Positions 26,094 through 34,179 of a stretch of 38,234 bases of DNA are shown piece after piece (position 1 is the first letter of the stretch; every line of letters starts with the position of its first letter). The notes under the pieces are model-generated. The model was given only the letters and a program-made list of their open reading frames with translations, was not told the DNA's origin and did no database searches. This stretch comes from Acidimicrobiales bacterium. Its GTDB lineage: Bacteria > Actinomycetota > Acidimicrobiia > Acidimicrobiales > Ilumatobacteraceae. The stretch covers positions 1-38,234 of the forward strand of contig JAOBWO010000400.1 in the NCBI GenBank assembly GCA_025463415.1, written 5' to 3'. A program made the translations under genes and the position numbers.

Positions 26094-26942
26094 GTGAAGT
26101 CCGATACGGAGATGGTGCTCGACTCGGGCATGCTCGATGCGCCGACCCAGCAGCGCGACGGCGAGCAGCGGGGCGACGATCAGTCCTCGTTCCACGTGCC
26201 GGCATGGGCGGCGACGATGCTGGGCATGGTGATCGTGCTCGGCTGCTGGATCTTCGCGGCCACGGTCTGGGGAGTGCGCAAGGGCGTGCCACAGCCGTGG
26301 AGCGTGGTCGCCCATCTGGTGCACGACTGGCACTACTACCCGCGCAACGTCGGCACCACCTTCTCCGAAGCGTGGCGCGGCTACCTGATCGGCAACGCGC
26401 TCGCGATCGTCATCGGGGTGATGTTCGTTCTGGTGCCGTTCCTCGAGAAGGCCCTGATGCAGATCGCGGTGGCGACGTACTGCCTACCGATCGTGGCGGT
26501 CGGGCCGATCCTGCAGGCGACGCTGAAGGGCGATGCGCCGAAGATCGCGCTCGTCTCGTTGAGCGTCGTCTTCACCACCCTCATCGGCGTCCTCGTCGGC
26601 TTGCGGTCGGCCGATCGTCACAGCATCGAGCTCATCAAGGCGTACGGCGGCAACCGCTTCAGCCAGCTGGTGAAGGTCCGCATCCGCTCTGCGCTGCCGA
26701 GCACGTTCGCCGGTCTGCAGATCGCTGCGCCGGCCGCGATCCTCGGCGCGATCATCGGCGAGTTCTTCGGTGGCGACCGCGGCCTCGGGATCTTCATGAT
26801 CGCCAGCCTGCAGGCGAACAACGTCGCCCGCACGTGGGGCATCGGCTTCCTCGCCACTGCGTTGGCGGGCGTCGGCTTCTTCGCGACCACGATCGCTGCC
26901 CGCTACTGCACGGCGTGGGCACCGGGACGTGCCAGGCGATGA
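26094..26942 (+). CDS. ABC importer permease, first
   Basis: A 282-residue inner-membrane permease of the binding-protein-dependent type with about six hydrophobic spans (for example MLGMVIVLGCWIFAATVW and LIGNALAIVIGVMFVLVPF). The cytoplasmic coupling loop with the EAA-like motif is IKAYGGNRFSQLVKVRIRSALP. It belongs to the SsuC/TauC group. The GTG at 26094 follows the ATPase stop by 10 bp; ATG at 26112 is also possible. The stop overlaps the next permease start (ATGA), so the two should form a heterodimer with one ATPase. Confidence 0.9.
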   Translation: MKSDTEMVLDSGMLDAPTQQRDGEQRGDDQSSFHVPAWAATMLGMVIVLGCWIFAATVWGVRKGVPQPWSVVAHLVHDWHYYPRNVGTTFSEAWRGYLIGNALAIVIGVMFVLVPFLEKALMQIAVATYCLPIVAVGPILQATLKGDAPKIALVSLSVVFTTLIGVLVGLRSADRHSIELIKAYGGNRFSQLVKVRIRSALPSTFAGLQIAAPAAILGAIIGEFFGGDRGLGIFMIASLQANNVARTWGIGFLATALAGVGFFATTIAARYCTAWAPGRARR

Positions 26943-27799
26943 GCACCGTCGCCGTCACTGTCCAGGACGAGATCAGCGAGTCGACCGGAGGCAGGGCAAA
27001 CCGCCCTGCGCTGAAGCGGGTGGTGCGCATCCTGATGCTGCTGGTGATCGGCTTCGCGTCGACGTTCGCGCTCTGGTACGCATTCGTGCACACGATCACG
27101 ATTGATGCGCTGGTGAAGAAGTCCCCCAGCGACGTGTGGACCTACCTGTTCTCCACCAAGAAGGCTCCCGCCAACCGCAGGGCGCTGTTCGACGCGCTGG
27201 AGACGACGCTGGGCAACGTCTTCGTCGGCTACCTGATGGGCCTGGTCACGAGCATCGTGGTGTCGAGTGTGTTCGTGCTGTCCCCGGCGATCCGGCGGAC
27301 CTTCATGCCGTTCGCGCTGCTGCTGCGGTCGGTGCCGTTGATCGCGATGACGCCGATCATCGGACTCATCACCGGCTACGGACTGGCATCGGTACGAATC
27401 GTCACCGCGCTCGTCACGTTCTTCCCGTCACTCGTCAACATCTCGCTCGGCCTCGAGTCCGCGCCGAAGCAGTCCATCGATCTCATCGAGGCGTATGGCG
27501 GCTCCAACCGAACAGCGCTGCTCAAGGTGCGGCTCCCGTACGCCGTGCCACCACTGTTCGCAGCCATGCGCATCGCGGTGCCAGGAGCCATGGTGGGCGC
27601 GTTGCTGGGCGAGTGGTTGTTGACCAAGCAGGGCATCGGCAGCTACCTGGCCGATCGCCCGGCCCGGTTCGACTACACCGGGGTGTGGGCGGCGGTCGCC
27701 GTGGTCACCACCGTCGCGCTCGTCCTCTACGCGCTCGTCGGCATCATCGAGACGCCCATCCTGGCCAGGTTCAACCCCGAACGCCTGTCCGAAGACTGA
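26939..27799 (+). CDS. ABC importer permease, second
   Basis: A 286-residue permease paired with the preceding one. Hydrophobic spans include ILMLLVIGFASTFALWYAF and VVTTVALVLYALVGIIE. The coupling loop reads IEAYGGSNRTALLKVRLPYAVP. Having two different permeases is less usual in the SsuC/TauC group, where one permease often forms a homodimer. The start overlaps the first permease by 4 bp. The stop codon lies inside the first unit of a 12-bp tandem duplication. The second deaminase gene follows 81 bp downstream. Confidence 0.9.
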   Translation: MSTVAVTVQDEISESTGGRANRPALKRVVRILMLLVIGFASTFALWYAFVHTITIDALVKKSPSDVWTYLFSTKKAPANRRALFDALETTLGNVFVGYLMGLVTSIVVSSVFVLSPAIRRTFMPFALLLRSVPLIAMTPIIGLITGYGLASVRIVTALVTFFPSLVNISLGLESAPKQSIDLIEAYGGSNRTALLKVRLPYAVPPLFAAMRIAVPGAMVGALLGEWLLTKQGIGSYLADRPARFDYTGVWAAVAVVTTVALVLYALVGIIETPILARFNPERLSED

Positions 27800-27814
27800 G
27801 TCGAAGACTGAGTC
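27791..27814 (+). repeat. 12-bp perfect tandem duplication over a stop codon
   Basis: GAAGACTGAGTC occurs twice in a row. The first unit contains the TGA of the second permease. The duplication does not change the protein, as the stop falls in the first copy. Confidence 0.9.
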
Positions 27815-27880
27815 GGTGGCTGCTTCGGTGACCGGCTGTCAGGATGGACGTCACCACCTCGCAAGCCAACAAGGAGCGCG

Positions 27881-28867
27881 ATGCGCGATCTGAGAGCCCT
27901 GCCGAAGGGACACCTCCACCTCCACCTCGAGCTGGCCATGCGGCCGTCGACGCTGGCCGACCTCGCCGCGAAGTACGGCATGGAGGTGCCGGTCATCCGG
28001 GGCTATGGCAACTTCACTGCGTTCAGCGCGACCTGCCAGGCCACCATGGCGACGCTGCGCGACCGCTCCGATTGGGAGCGACTCGCCGACGAGATCTGCG
28101 CCGACGCGGTCGCCGACGGGGCCGTCTACATCGAGCCGTCGTTCTGGGCCGGCCAGTACGTCGACATCTGGGGCAGCCTTGCGGCCACGTGGGACCTGGT
28201 CCTCGACGTCTTCGACAAAGCCGCCGCGACCCACGGGATCACCGTCCGGTTCATGGCCGCCGTCGATCGCGTCCTGGACTCGCCGGACGAAGCGATGGCC
28301 ATCGCCCTCCTGGCCGTCGAGCTCCAGGACCGCGGTGTGGTCAGCTTCGGCCTGCACAACGACGAGGTCGGCCATCCGCCGCAGGACTTCGTCGATTGCT
28401 TCCGCGTCGCCAAGGCGGGTGAGCTGCTGATCACCCCGCACGCCGGTGAACTGGAGCACGGCCAGTTCGTGAAGGACTCGGTCGACCTGCTCGCAGCGGA
28501 CAGGATCCAGCACGGGGTGCGAGCGTTCGAGGTGCCGGGCCTGGTCGAGCAACTGGCCGAGCAGGGGATCTGCCTCGACGTCTGCCCGACCTCGAACATC
28601 ATGCTCAGCGTGTTCCCCAGCCTGGCCGAGCACCCGCTGCCCCAGCTGCTGGAGGCCGGGGTGAAGGTCACCATCAACGCGGACGATCCGCTGCTGTTCG
28701 GCCCCGGCCTGCTCGACGAGTACGAGCTGTGCCGCCGCGAGCTCGGCCTCACCGACGAGCAGCTCGCGTTCGCGGCGCGCTGCTCGCTCGAATGCGGCGG
28801 CGCCCCCGACGATCTCAAGGCCGAAGCCCTCGCGGGCATCGACTCGTGGCTCGCCACCCCCGCCTGA
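27881..28867 (+). CDS. Adenosine-deaminase family protein, divergent (second copy)
   Basis: A 328-residue relative of the deaminase at 22.8 kb. Metal and catalytic positions are kept: His13/His15 in LHLHLELAM, His187 and Glu190 in PHAGEL, His211 in RIQHGVR and Asp268/Asp269 in INADDP. But the first motif departs from the family HLEG: glycine is replaced by leucine (position 18) and the preceding Glu by His11, close to the substrate pocket. This suggests a different substrate from the first copy. AAGGAG lies 4 nt before the ATG. The gene ends the importer run and faces the Rieske operon across a 102-bp gap. Confidence 0.88.
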   Translation: MRDLRALPKGHLHLHLELAMRPSTLADLAAKYGMEVPVIRGYGNFTAFSATCQATMATLRDRSDWERLADEICADAVADGAVYIEPSFWAGQYVDIWGSLAATWDLVLDVFDKAAATHGITVRFMAAVDRVLDSPDEAMAIALLAVELQDRGVVSFGLHNDEVGHPPQDFVDCFRVAKAGELLITPHAGELEHGQFVKDSVDLLAADRIQHGVRAFEVPGLVEQLAEQGICLDVCPTSNIMLSVFPSLAEHPLPQLLEAGVKVTINADDPLLFGPGLLDEYELCRRELGLTDEQLAFAARCSLECGGAPDDLKAEALAGIDSWLATPA

Positions 28868-28889
28868 CATCAAGAGCACCCGGCTTGTG

Positions 28890-28936
28890 CACAGGGCCTC
28901 CAGTCGGGCGTGACCTCATCCATCGGAGGCTCTGTG
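28890..28936. terminator. Long stem-loop between the convergent importer and Rieske operons
   Basis: CACAGGGCCTCC and GGAGGCTCTGTG form a 12-bp stem with one G-T wobble and a 23-nt loop. It sits in the middle of the 102-bp convergent gap, 22 bp past the deaminase stop and 33 bp past the Rieske stop, so it can serve both transcripts. Confidence 0.6.
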
Positions 28937-28969
28937 ACGCGACCGTCCGCTGCGCACGGCCTCCGCTGA

Positions 28970-29974
28970 TCAGTGCGCGAGGAAGTCGGCGAGGACCCGG
29001 CGCAGCTCGATCGTGACCCGGTCGGCCTTGGTGTGGACCTCGGTGGTGAGGTCGAGCGGCAGCGACGGGGGCATGCGGTGCTGGATCACGAGGTCCTCGG
29101 CCAGCACGCGCTCCTCGAACGCGACGGCGGCGGCCATCGCTTCCGGGGCGATGTCGTTGCGGTAGATCGACGTATAGACCCGGCAGTGGCCGTCGCGTTC
29201 TGGCTGCACCGCGAACACGATCAGGTTGGTGCCGCCGGCATCGATGTACTGCAGCTCGAGCGTCGCCGTGAACGGACCGGTGTAGGTGTAGGTCATCTTC
29301 CGACGCTGCACCAGCGGCCGGACGCCGGACGCGACGCCGGGGTCCTCGTGGTTGGCGAAGCTGTGCTCGGTCACGGCCAGGAAGCCGTCCGGCGTTCGGG
29401 TCACGGCATATTCGTCGACCTGATCCGATTCGTCGATCCCGAAGGTCCCAGCATGCACGAAGGGGAAGTGGGCGACGTCGAGGAAGTTGTCGAGCATCGC
29501 GCCGGCTGAACCCGGTGTGGACACCGGGGACAGCATCCCGAGCACGAACGTGTCGTCGACTGCACCGAGGTCGGGGAGTGGCGTCCGCGGAGCTTCGGGT
29601 GCGATCCAGATCATGCCTGCCAGCTCGGCGACGGCCGCGGCCGGGACGATGCGCGCCCGTGGCGGCATGGTGGCGTCGGCGCCGAGCGCTGGGATGAGCG
29701 TGCAGGCGCCGTCAGCGCCGAACCGCCAGCCGTGGTAGCCGCACTGGAGCGTGCCGTCGTCGAGCACCGTGCCCGCCGTCAACGGGGCGCGGCGATGTGG
29801 GCAGCGGTCGACGAACGCGCGCACCTCGTCCCCGACGCGGACCAGCGCCCAGGGCTCTCCGAGGAGCCAGGCCTGCCACGGCTCTGTGTCGACCTCGGTG
29901 CTCAGCGCGACCGGATGCCAGGCCCGGCGCAGACCCGGGTCGACGTTGGTCAGCTCGCGTGGCGACGTGCTCAT
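28970..29974 (-). CDS. Rieske non-haem iron oxygenase, VanA/N-demethylase type (A)
   Basis: A 334-residue single-chain terminal oxygenase. The Rieske [2Fe-2S] ligands are Cys58-x-His60 (CPHRRAPL) and Cys78-x2-His81 (CGYHGWRF). The mononuclear iron site is in LDNFLDVAHFPFVHAGTFG with Asp166, His169 and His174. This layout is that of O- and N-demethylases such as vanillate demethylase and caffeine demethylases, which remove methyl groups as formaldehyde. An electron-supplying reductase is required in the family and none lies in the window. The start overlaps the stop of Rieske B by 4 bp. Confidence 0.92.
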   Translation of the reverse strand: MSTSPRELTNVDPGLRRAWHPVALSTEVDTEPWQAWLLGEPWALVRVGDEVRAFVDRCPHRRAPLTAGTVLDDGTLQCGYHGWRFGADGACTLIPALGADATMPPRARIVPAAAVAELAGMIWIAPEAPRTPLPDLGAVDDTFVLGMLSPVSTPGSAGAMLDNFLDVAHFPFVHAGTFGIDESDQVDEYAVTRTPDGFLAVTEHSFANHEDPGVASGVRPLVQRRKMTYTYTGPFTATLELQYIDAGGTNLIVFAVQPERDGHCRVYTSIYRNDIAPEAMAAAVAFEERVLAEDLVIQHRMPPSLPLDLTTEVHTKADRVTIELRRVLADFLAH

Positions 29975-31002
29975 GCGTGTGCTCCGATCCGGGCGTCGAC
30001 GAGCTCGCGCAACCAGCGGCGGTATTCGATCGACACCTTGTCGGTGCGCACCGACAACTCGTCCGCCGGGTCGAGCGGTAGGGCGCGCGGCACCTGGTTG
30101 TTGACCACCGGTTCGTCCTGGGCGAGCACGATCCGCTGGAACTCGACATGCGGTTCGTCCGGACCGTCGAGGTCGTCGGTGCGGCCCATGAACCAGAAGC
30201 AACGGCACGTGTCCAGATCGATCGGCGATGCCGTCATCCACAACGTGCGCCGGGCACCACCGGCGAGGTCGAACTCGATGCTGACCGTGCACGGCATCGG
30301 CATCCGATATCGCGACCAGCCGTACATCGCTGCACCGCCGGCGTCGAAGTCGCTCGGTGGGTCATATGTGAAGCGCAGCTCTCCATCGGCGCGCTCGATC
30401 TCGGGCAGTGGAGGCACCGGCCGCTCGCGCTGGCCGAGCGTGCCGACGTGCACCCATGCGAAGTGGGCGAGATCGACGAAGTTCTCGACCCGTCGCAGCG
30501 CGGACACCGACCAGGTGTACGGCACCCCGGGCACGATCCGGACCGCGGGGTCGCCGTGCGCGACGGATCGTGGGATCTCGGCACTCGATCGCTCGTCGAG
30601 GCACACCCAGACCAGGTCGTACACGACCTTCGTGCGGTACGCCCGGACCCGAGCCCTGCCGGGGATCGGTCCGTCCGGCATGGACGGGATCTCGATGCAC
30701 CGTCCGCCGCCGTCCCACTTCCAGCCGTGGTACGCGCAGCGCAGGCCGTCGGCTTCCGCCCAGCCGACCGACAGCCTGGTCGAGCGGTGCACGCACCGAT
30801 CGTCCATCGCCACGATCGTGTGCTCGTCGTCGGACAGCTCGGCGATCGCGAGATCGCACCCGAGCAGGCGGACGGGCAGCACACGGGTCGCGCTCGCGCG
30901 CAGCTCGTCGAGCGTGCAGACCGGGTGCCAGAACGCGGCGAGCATCTCGGTCACCGCCGCGTCGTCGCGCGTCCGGCCGGGCAGCTCGGCCGCGTCCGTC
31001 AT
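29971..31002 (-). CDS. Rieske non-haem iron oxygenase, VanA/N-demethylase type (B)
   Basis: A 343-residue second terminal oxygenase of the same kind as A but clearly diverged. Rieske ligands are Cys70-x-His72 (CVHRSTRL) and Cys89-x2-His92 (CAYHGWKW). The iron site is ENFVDLAHFAWVHVGTLG with Asp177, His180 and His185. Two oxygenases in series recall NdmA/NdmB, which remove different N-methyl groups from caffeine; the parallel is inference only. The ATG overlaps the amidohydrolase stop and the stop overlaps the start of A, so all three proteins are translationally coupled. Confidence 0.92.
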   Translation of the reverse strand: MTDAAELPGRTRDDAAVTEMLAAFWHPVCTLDELRASATRVLPVRLLGCDLAIAELSDDEHTIVAMDDRCVHRSTRLSVGWAEADGLRCAYHGWKWDGGGRCIEIPSMPDGPIPGRARVRAYRTKVVYDLVWVCLDERSSAEIPRSVAHGDPAVRIVPGVPYTWSVSALRRVENFVDLAHFAWVHVGTLGQRERPVPPLPEIERADGELRFTYDPPSDFDAGGAAMYGWSRYRMPMPCTVSIEFDLAGGARRTLWMTASPIDLDTCRCFWFMGRTDDLDGPDEPHVEFQRIVLAQDEPVVNNQVPRALPLDPADELSVRTDKVSIEYRRWLRELVDARIGAHA

Positions 31003-32213
31003 GCGGCGACGTCAGCACCCAGCGAGTGCGCCGCGTGCCACGAACCGCCGCGCACGCAGCCGACGGGGGCGAGGCGACGTTCGATCGCGACGGTCTCGTA
31101 GCCGTCGCTGACAGTGCCCGGCGCCTCGACGATCCGCATCACGCTGACCTCCGCGCTGCGGCCGACGGCGAGGCTGCCCAACTCGCGCTGACGGTGGATG
31201 CTGGAGGCCGGGTTGATCGTGCACATCGCGATCACGTCGGCGAGGTCGACGCCCATCGCCCAGATCTTGGTCATCGTCTCCGCCAGCGAGAACACCGGGC
31301 CGCCGATGTTGAAGATGTTCAGGTCGGTGGAGATCGTGTGCGGGAAGACCCCCTTGGCGAACATCCGGCGAGCCTCTCGGAAGCGGAAGTCGGTGCCGGA
31401 ATGGCCGACGTCGAGCAGGAGACCTCGGTCGAGCGCATCGCGGAACTCGGGGATCAGCTCGCCGAACCCGTCGAGCGTTCCGCCGCCACCGCGGAACGCG
31501 TGCGTGATGATGTCGCCGCCGCGCAGCGCCGCCAACAGCGTCGGCGTGGAGATGCAGGGCGTGTGCGGGAAGCGCCCGAGGTGGACCATGATCGGCAGTG
31601 GACGTGCTGCCTCGTCTGCCGCTGCCTTGGCGGCTTCGAGAAAGGGCGACACCGTCGGATCGTCGGTGTAGCAGGCGCGCACCTTCAGTCCGACGACGAT
31701 GTCGGCGTTGCGATCGAGTGACTCGGCCAGTGATTGTCGGTCGATGTTCCGGGCGTCGTTGGCGATCTCCAGCTTGTGGCAGATGAAGTCCTTGGTCGCC
31801 AGGTACAGCTGGTTCGGATCGATGAACGCAAGGATCTTGGTCTTGGTCGCGGGATGATCGATCACCGCCCGACGGGCGAGGTCGAAGGTCGCCACGCCGC
31901 TCGTGCCGCCATCGACGAGGACCGGTACGCCCATGCCCACGCCGACCTCGTCGGCCTCGACGCAGAAGTCACCGAGCCCGGGCATCACATGGCAGTGCAG
32001 GTCGATCAGACCTGGCGTGACGACGCATCCGGACACGTCGATGACCGTGGCGCCGTGCGCCATCTCGCTGTCGCGATCGGCAGGACGGGTCAACGCGACG
32101 ATGGTCTCTCCCTGGACGACCACGTCGAGGAGCGCGTCGGTGGCGCTCGCCGGATCGATCACCCGCCCGCCGCGCAGGATCGTCGTGCGTGGAACGAGCT
32201 CGCTGGACGCCAT
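30999..32213 (-). CDS. Metal-dependent amidohydrolase/deacetylase family enzyme
   Basis: A 404-residue cyclic amidohydrolase of the deacetylase/dihydroorotase-like group. Binuclear metal ligands are visible: His73/His75 in PGLIDLHCHV, the carboxylated lysine Lys177 in VVGLKVRA, His211 in IMVHLGRFPH, His238 in DIITHAF and Asp297 in ISTDLN. The family opens cyclic amides or hydrolyses N-acyl amino acids and related compounds. It is the first gene of the leftward operon with two Rieske oxygenases. TAGAGT lies 7 nt before the ATG, so the operon is leaderless. A ring-opening step after N-dealkylation and deamination would fit the neighbourhood. Confidence 0.9.
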   Translation of the reverse strand: MASSELVPRTTILRGGRVIDPASATDALLDVVVQGETIVALTRPADRDSEMAHGATVIDVSGCVVTPGLIDLHCHVMPGLGDFCVEADEVGVGMGVPVLVDGGTSGVATFDLARRAVIDHPATKTKILAFIDPNQLYLATKDFICHKLEIANDARNIDRQSLAESLDRNADIVVGLKVRACYTDDPTVSPFLEAAKAAADEAARPLPIMVHLGRFPHTPCISTPTLLAALRGGDIITHAFRGGGGTLDGFGELIPEFRDALDRGLLLDVGHSGTDFRFREARRMFAKGVFPHTISTDLNIFNIGGPVFSLAETMTKIWAMGVDLADVIAMCTINPASSIHRQRELGSLAVGRSAEVSVMRIVEAPGTVSDGYETVAIERRLAPVGCVRGGSWHAAHSLGADVAA

Positions 32214-32220
32214 CGTTCGA

Positions 32221-32226
32221 ACTCTA
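32221..32226 (-). promoter_or_regulatory. -10 element, leaderless promoter of the amidohydrolase-Rieske operon
   Basis: TAGAGT on the minus strand ends 7 nt before the ATG at 32213. No good -35 is visible. Confidence 0.55.
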
Positions 32227-32276
32227 GGACGGCACGTTCGCGTCTGGGTTTCCGACGCGTTACCCCTTCGTTCGCT

Positions 32277-32288
32277 GAGCTCGAGCTC
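32277..32288. promoter_or_regulatory. 12-bp perfect palindrome in the divergent gap
   Basis: GAGCTCGAGCTC is fully self-complementary and also two copies of GAGCTC. It lies in the 112-bp gap between the amidohydrolase operon and the ABC exporter genes, 37 bp before the exporter start, and may be an operator for either. The rest of the gap holds no clear second promoter. Confidence 0.35.
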
Positions 32289-32325
32289 TTAACCCGCTCA
32301 CATCTCACTGCTGTTCACTGTGCGC

Positions 32326-33249
32326 ATGATCGAGTTGCGAGGACTGACCAAGCGATACGGCGACACACTGGCCGTCGACGACCTGTCCTTCGACATCACG
32401 CCCGGCTGCGTCACTGGATTCCTCGGACCGAACGGTGCGGGCAAGACGACGACGATGCGGATGATCCTGGGCTTGGATGCGCCGACCAAGGGCACCGCAC
32501 TCGTCAACGGCAAGCCCTATGCCCAGCATCAGTTCCCCTTGCACGAGGTGGGCGCGCTGCTCGACGCGAAGGCGTTGCACGGCGGACGTCGGGCGTTCGA
32601 CCACCTGCTGTGCCTCGCGCAGAGCAACGGAATCGGCCGCAAGCGGGTGACGACGGTGCTCGAACAGGTCGGCCTCGCCGAGGTCGCCAAGAAGCGGACC
32701 GGCACCTTCTCGCTCGGGATGGGCCAGCGGCTGGGCATCGCCGGCGCCCTGCTCGGTGATCCCGGTGTGCTCATGTTCGACGAACCGGTGAACGGCCTCG
32801 ACCCAGAGGGCATCGTCTGGATCCGGACCCTGCTCCGCTGGTTGGCGTCGGAGGGTCGGACCGTGTTCGTGTCCAGCCACTTGATGACCGAGATGGCGAT
32901 GACCGCCGACCGGCTGATCGTCGTCGGTCGCGGCAAGTTGATCGCCGACGCGACCGTCGAGGAGTTCACGTCCCAGGGCGAGCAGTGGGTGCAGGTCCGT
33001 TCGGCCAAGCCGGACGCCCTCGCCACCGTGCTCACCACAGCCGGCGGCACGATCAAGATCGCCGACGGTGATCAGCAGGTGCGCGGTCTCACCTCGACCC
33101 AGATCGGGGACCTCGCCCTCGGCGCGGGGATTGCGATCTACGGGCTCGCCGAGCAACGGGCGACGCTCGAAGAGGTCTTCTTCGGGATGACCGTCGACAG
33201 CGTGGAGTACCACGGCTTGCTCGGCACCGAGAACGCGAGCGCAGCATGA
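32326..33249 (+). CDS. ABC exporter ATP-binding protein
   Basis: A 307-residue ATPase of the ABC-2/drug-export type. It has Walker A GPNGAGKTTT with Lys40, signature FSLGMGQRLGIA in place of LSGGQ, Walker B VLMFDEPVNGLDPEG and switch histidine VFVSSHLMTEM. A C-terminal extension of about 90 residues ends in EEVFFGMTV, typical of the group linked to antibiotic or lipid export. The ATG at 32326 is chosen; GTG at 32320 would add two residues. The permease gene overlaps by 4 bp. Orientation is opposite to the catabolic operon. Confidence 0.92.
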   Translation: MIELRGLTKRYGDTLAVDDLSFDITPGCVTGFLGPNGAGKTTTMRMILGLDAPTKGTALVNGKPYAQHQFPLHEVGALLDAKALHGGRRAFDHLLCLAQSNGIGRKRVTTVLEQVGLAEVAKKRTGTFSLGMGQRLGIAGALLGDPGVLMFDEPVNGLDPEGIVWIRTLLRWLASEGRTVFVSSHLMTEMAMTADRLIVVGRGKLIADATVEEFTSQGEQWVQVRSAKPDALATVLTTAGGTIKIADGDQQVRGLTSTQIGDLALGAGIAIYGLAEQRATLEEVFFGMTVDSVEYHGLLGTENASAA

Positions 33250-34115
33250 GCGGCACCGACACCATGACCCCCGCGGCGACGGCGCCCGAGCCCGAGCACC
33301 TCCCGACCACGCACGACAAGCCGACGCAGTCGACGTTGCGAGCAGCGCTGGTGTCGGAGTGGACCAAGCTCCGCTCGGTGCGTTCGACGGTGTGGTCGCT
33401 GGTGCTCACCTCTGCGTTCACGATCGGGCTCGGCACGCTGTTCTGCTGGGCGTACCTGCATCGCCGCGAGCAGCGTGGCGATCGTCAGAACGCGCTCCGG
33501 GCGCTGCTGTTCGATCCGACGGCGCGGTCTCTGAACGGAGTCGTGCTGGCCCAGCTCGCGATCGGTGTGCTCGGTGTGCTCGTGATGAGCTCGGAGTACA
33601 CGACGGGCATGATCCGCACATCGTTGGCCGCAGTGCCGAACCGGCGCGTGTTCCTCCTGGCCAAGACGATCGTGCTGGCGGCCGTCGGCCTCGTGGTGTC
33701 GATGGTGTCGGTGTTCGTCGCGTTCTTCATGGGCCAGGCCGTGCTGTCGGGCGACGGCCTCGGCACGTCGCTCAGCGCCGACAGCGTGCTGCGTGCGGTC
33801 CTCGGCGCCGGTCTGTACCTGACCCTGATCGCGCTGTTCGGTCTGGCGATCGGCACCATCGTGCGGCGAACGCCGGGCGCGATCGCGGCATTGTTCGGCA
33901 TCGTCCTCATCCTGCCGCTGATCGCCCAGGCCTTCCCCGAGCCGTGGGATGTCCGCATCGGCCGGCTCGCGCCGTTCAACGCGGGGCAGGCGATGTTCTC
34001 GGTGCGCTACGACCCGGACCTGCTCACGCCCACCCAAGGGCTGTTCGTGTTCCTGGGCTGGATCGTGCTGGCCTACATCGTCGCGATGGTCTCGCTCAGC
34101 CGCCGCGACGCCTGA
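33246..34115 (+). CDS. ABC-2 type permease
   Basis: A 289-residue membrane protein that forms an exporter with the preceding ATPase. After a Pro/Thr-rich cytoplasmic start it has LVSEWTKLRSVRSTVWSLV, the usual entry into the first span, and about six hydrophobic segments, including LNGVVLAQLAIGVLGVLVMSSEYTTGMIR, where SSEYTTGMIRTSL is a conserved ABC-2 loop. Homologous pairs are widespread in actinobacteria and often transport unknown compounds. The ATGA overlap with the ATPase shows coupling. Confidence 0.9.
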   Translation: MSGTDTMTPAATAPEPEHLPTTHDKPTQSTLRAALVSEWTKLRSVRSTVWSLVLTSAFTIGLGTLFCWAYLHRREQRGDRQNALRALLFDPTARSLNGVVLAQLAIGVLGVLVMSSEYTTGMIRTSLAAVPNRRVFLLAKTIVLAAVGLVVSMVSVFVAFFMGQAVLSGDGLGTSLSADSVLRAVLGAGLYLTLIALFGLAIGTIVRRTPGAIAALFGIVLILPLIAQAFPEPWDVRIGRLAPFNAGQAMFSVRYDPDLLTPTQGLFVFLGWIVLAYIVAMVSLSRRDA

Positions 34116-34179
34116 CGGCAACCGGCGGTGAGTCGACGATCTCGACATCCGGTGTAACGAATCCAGCGCTCGCGGGCAC

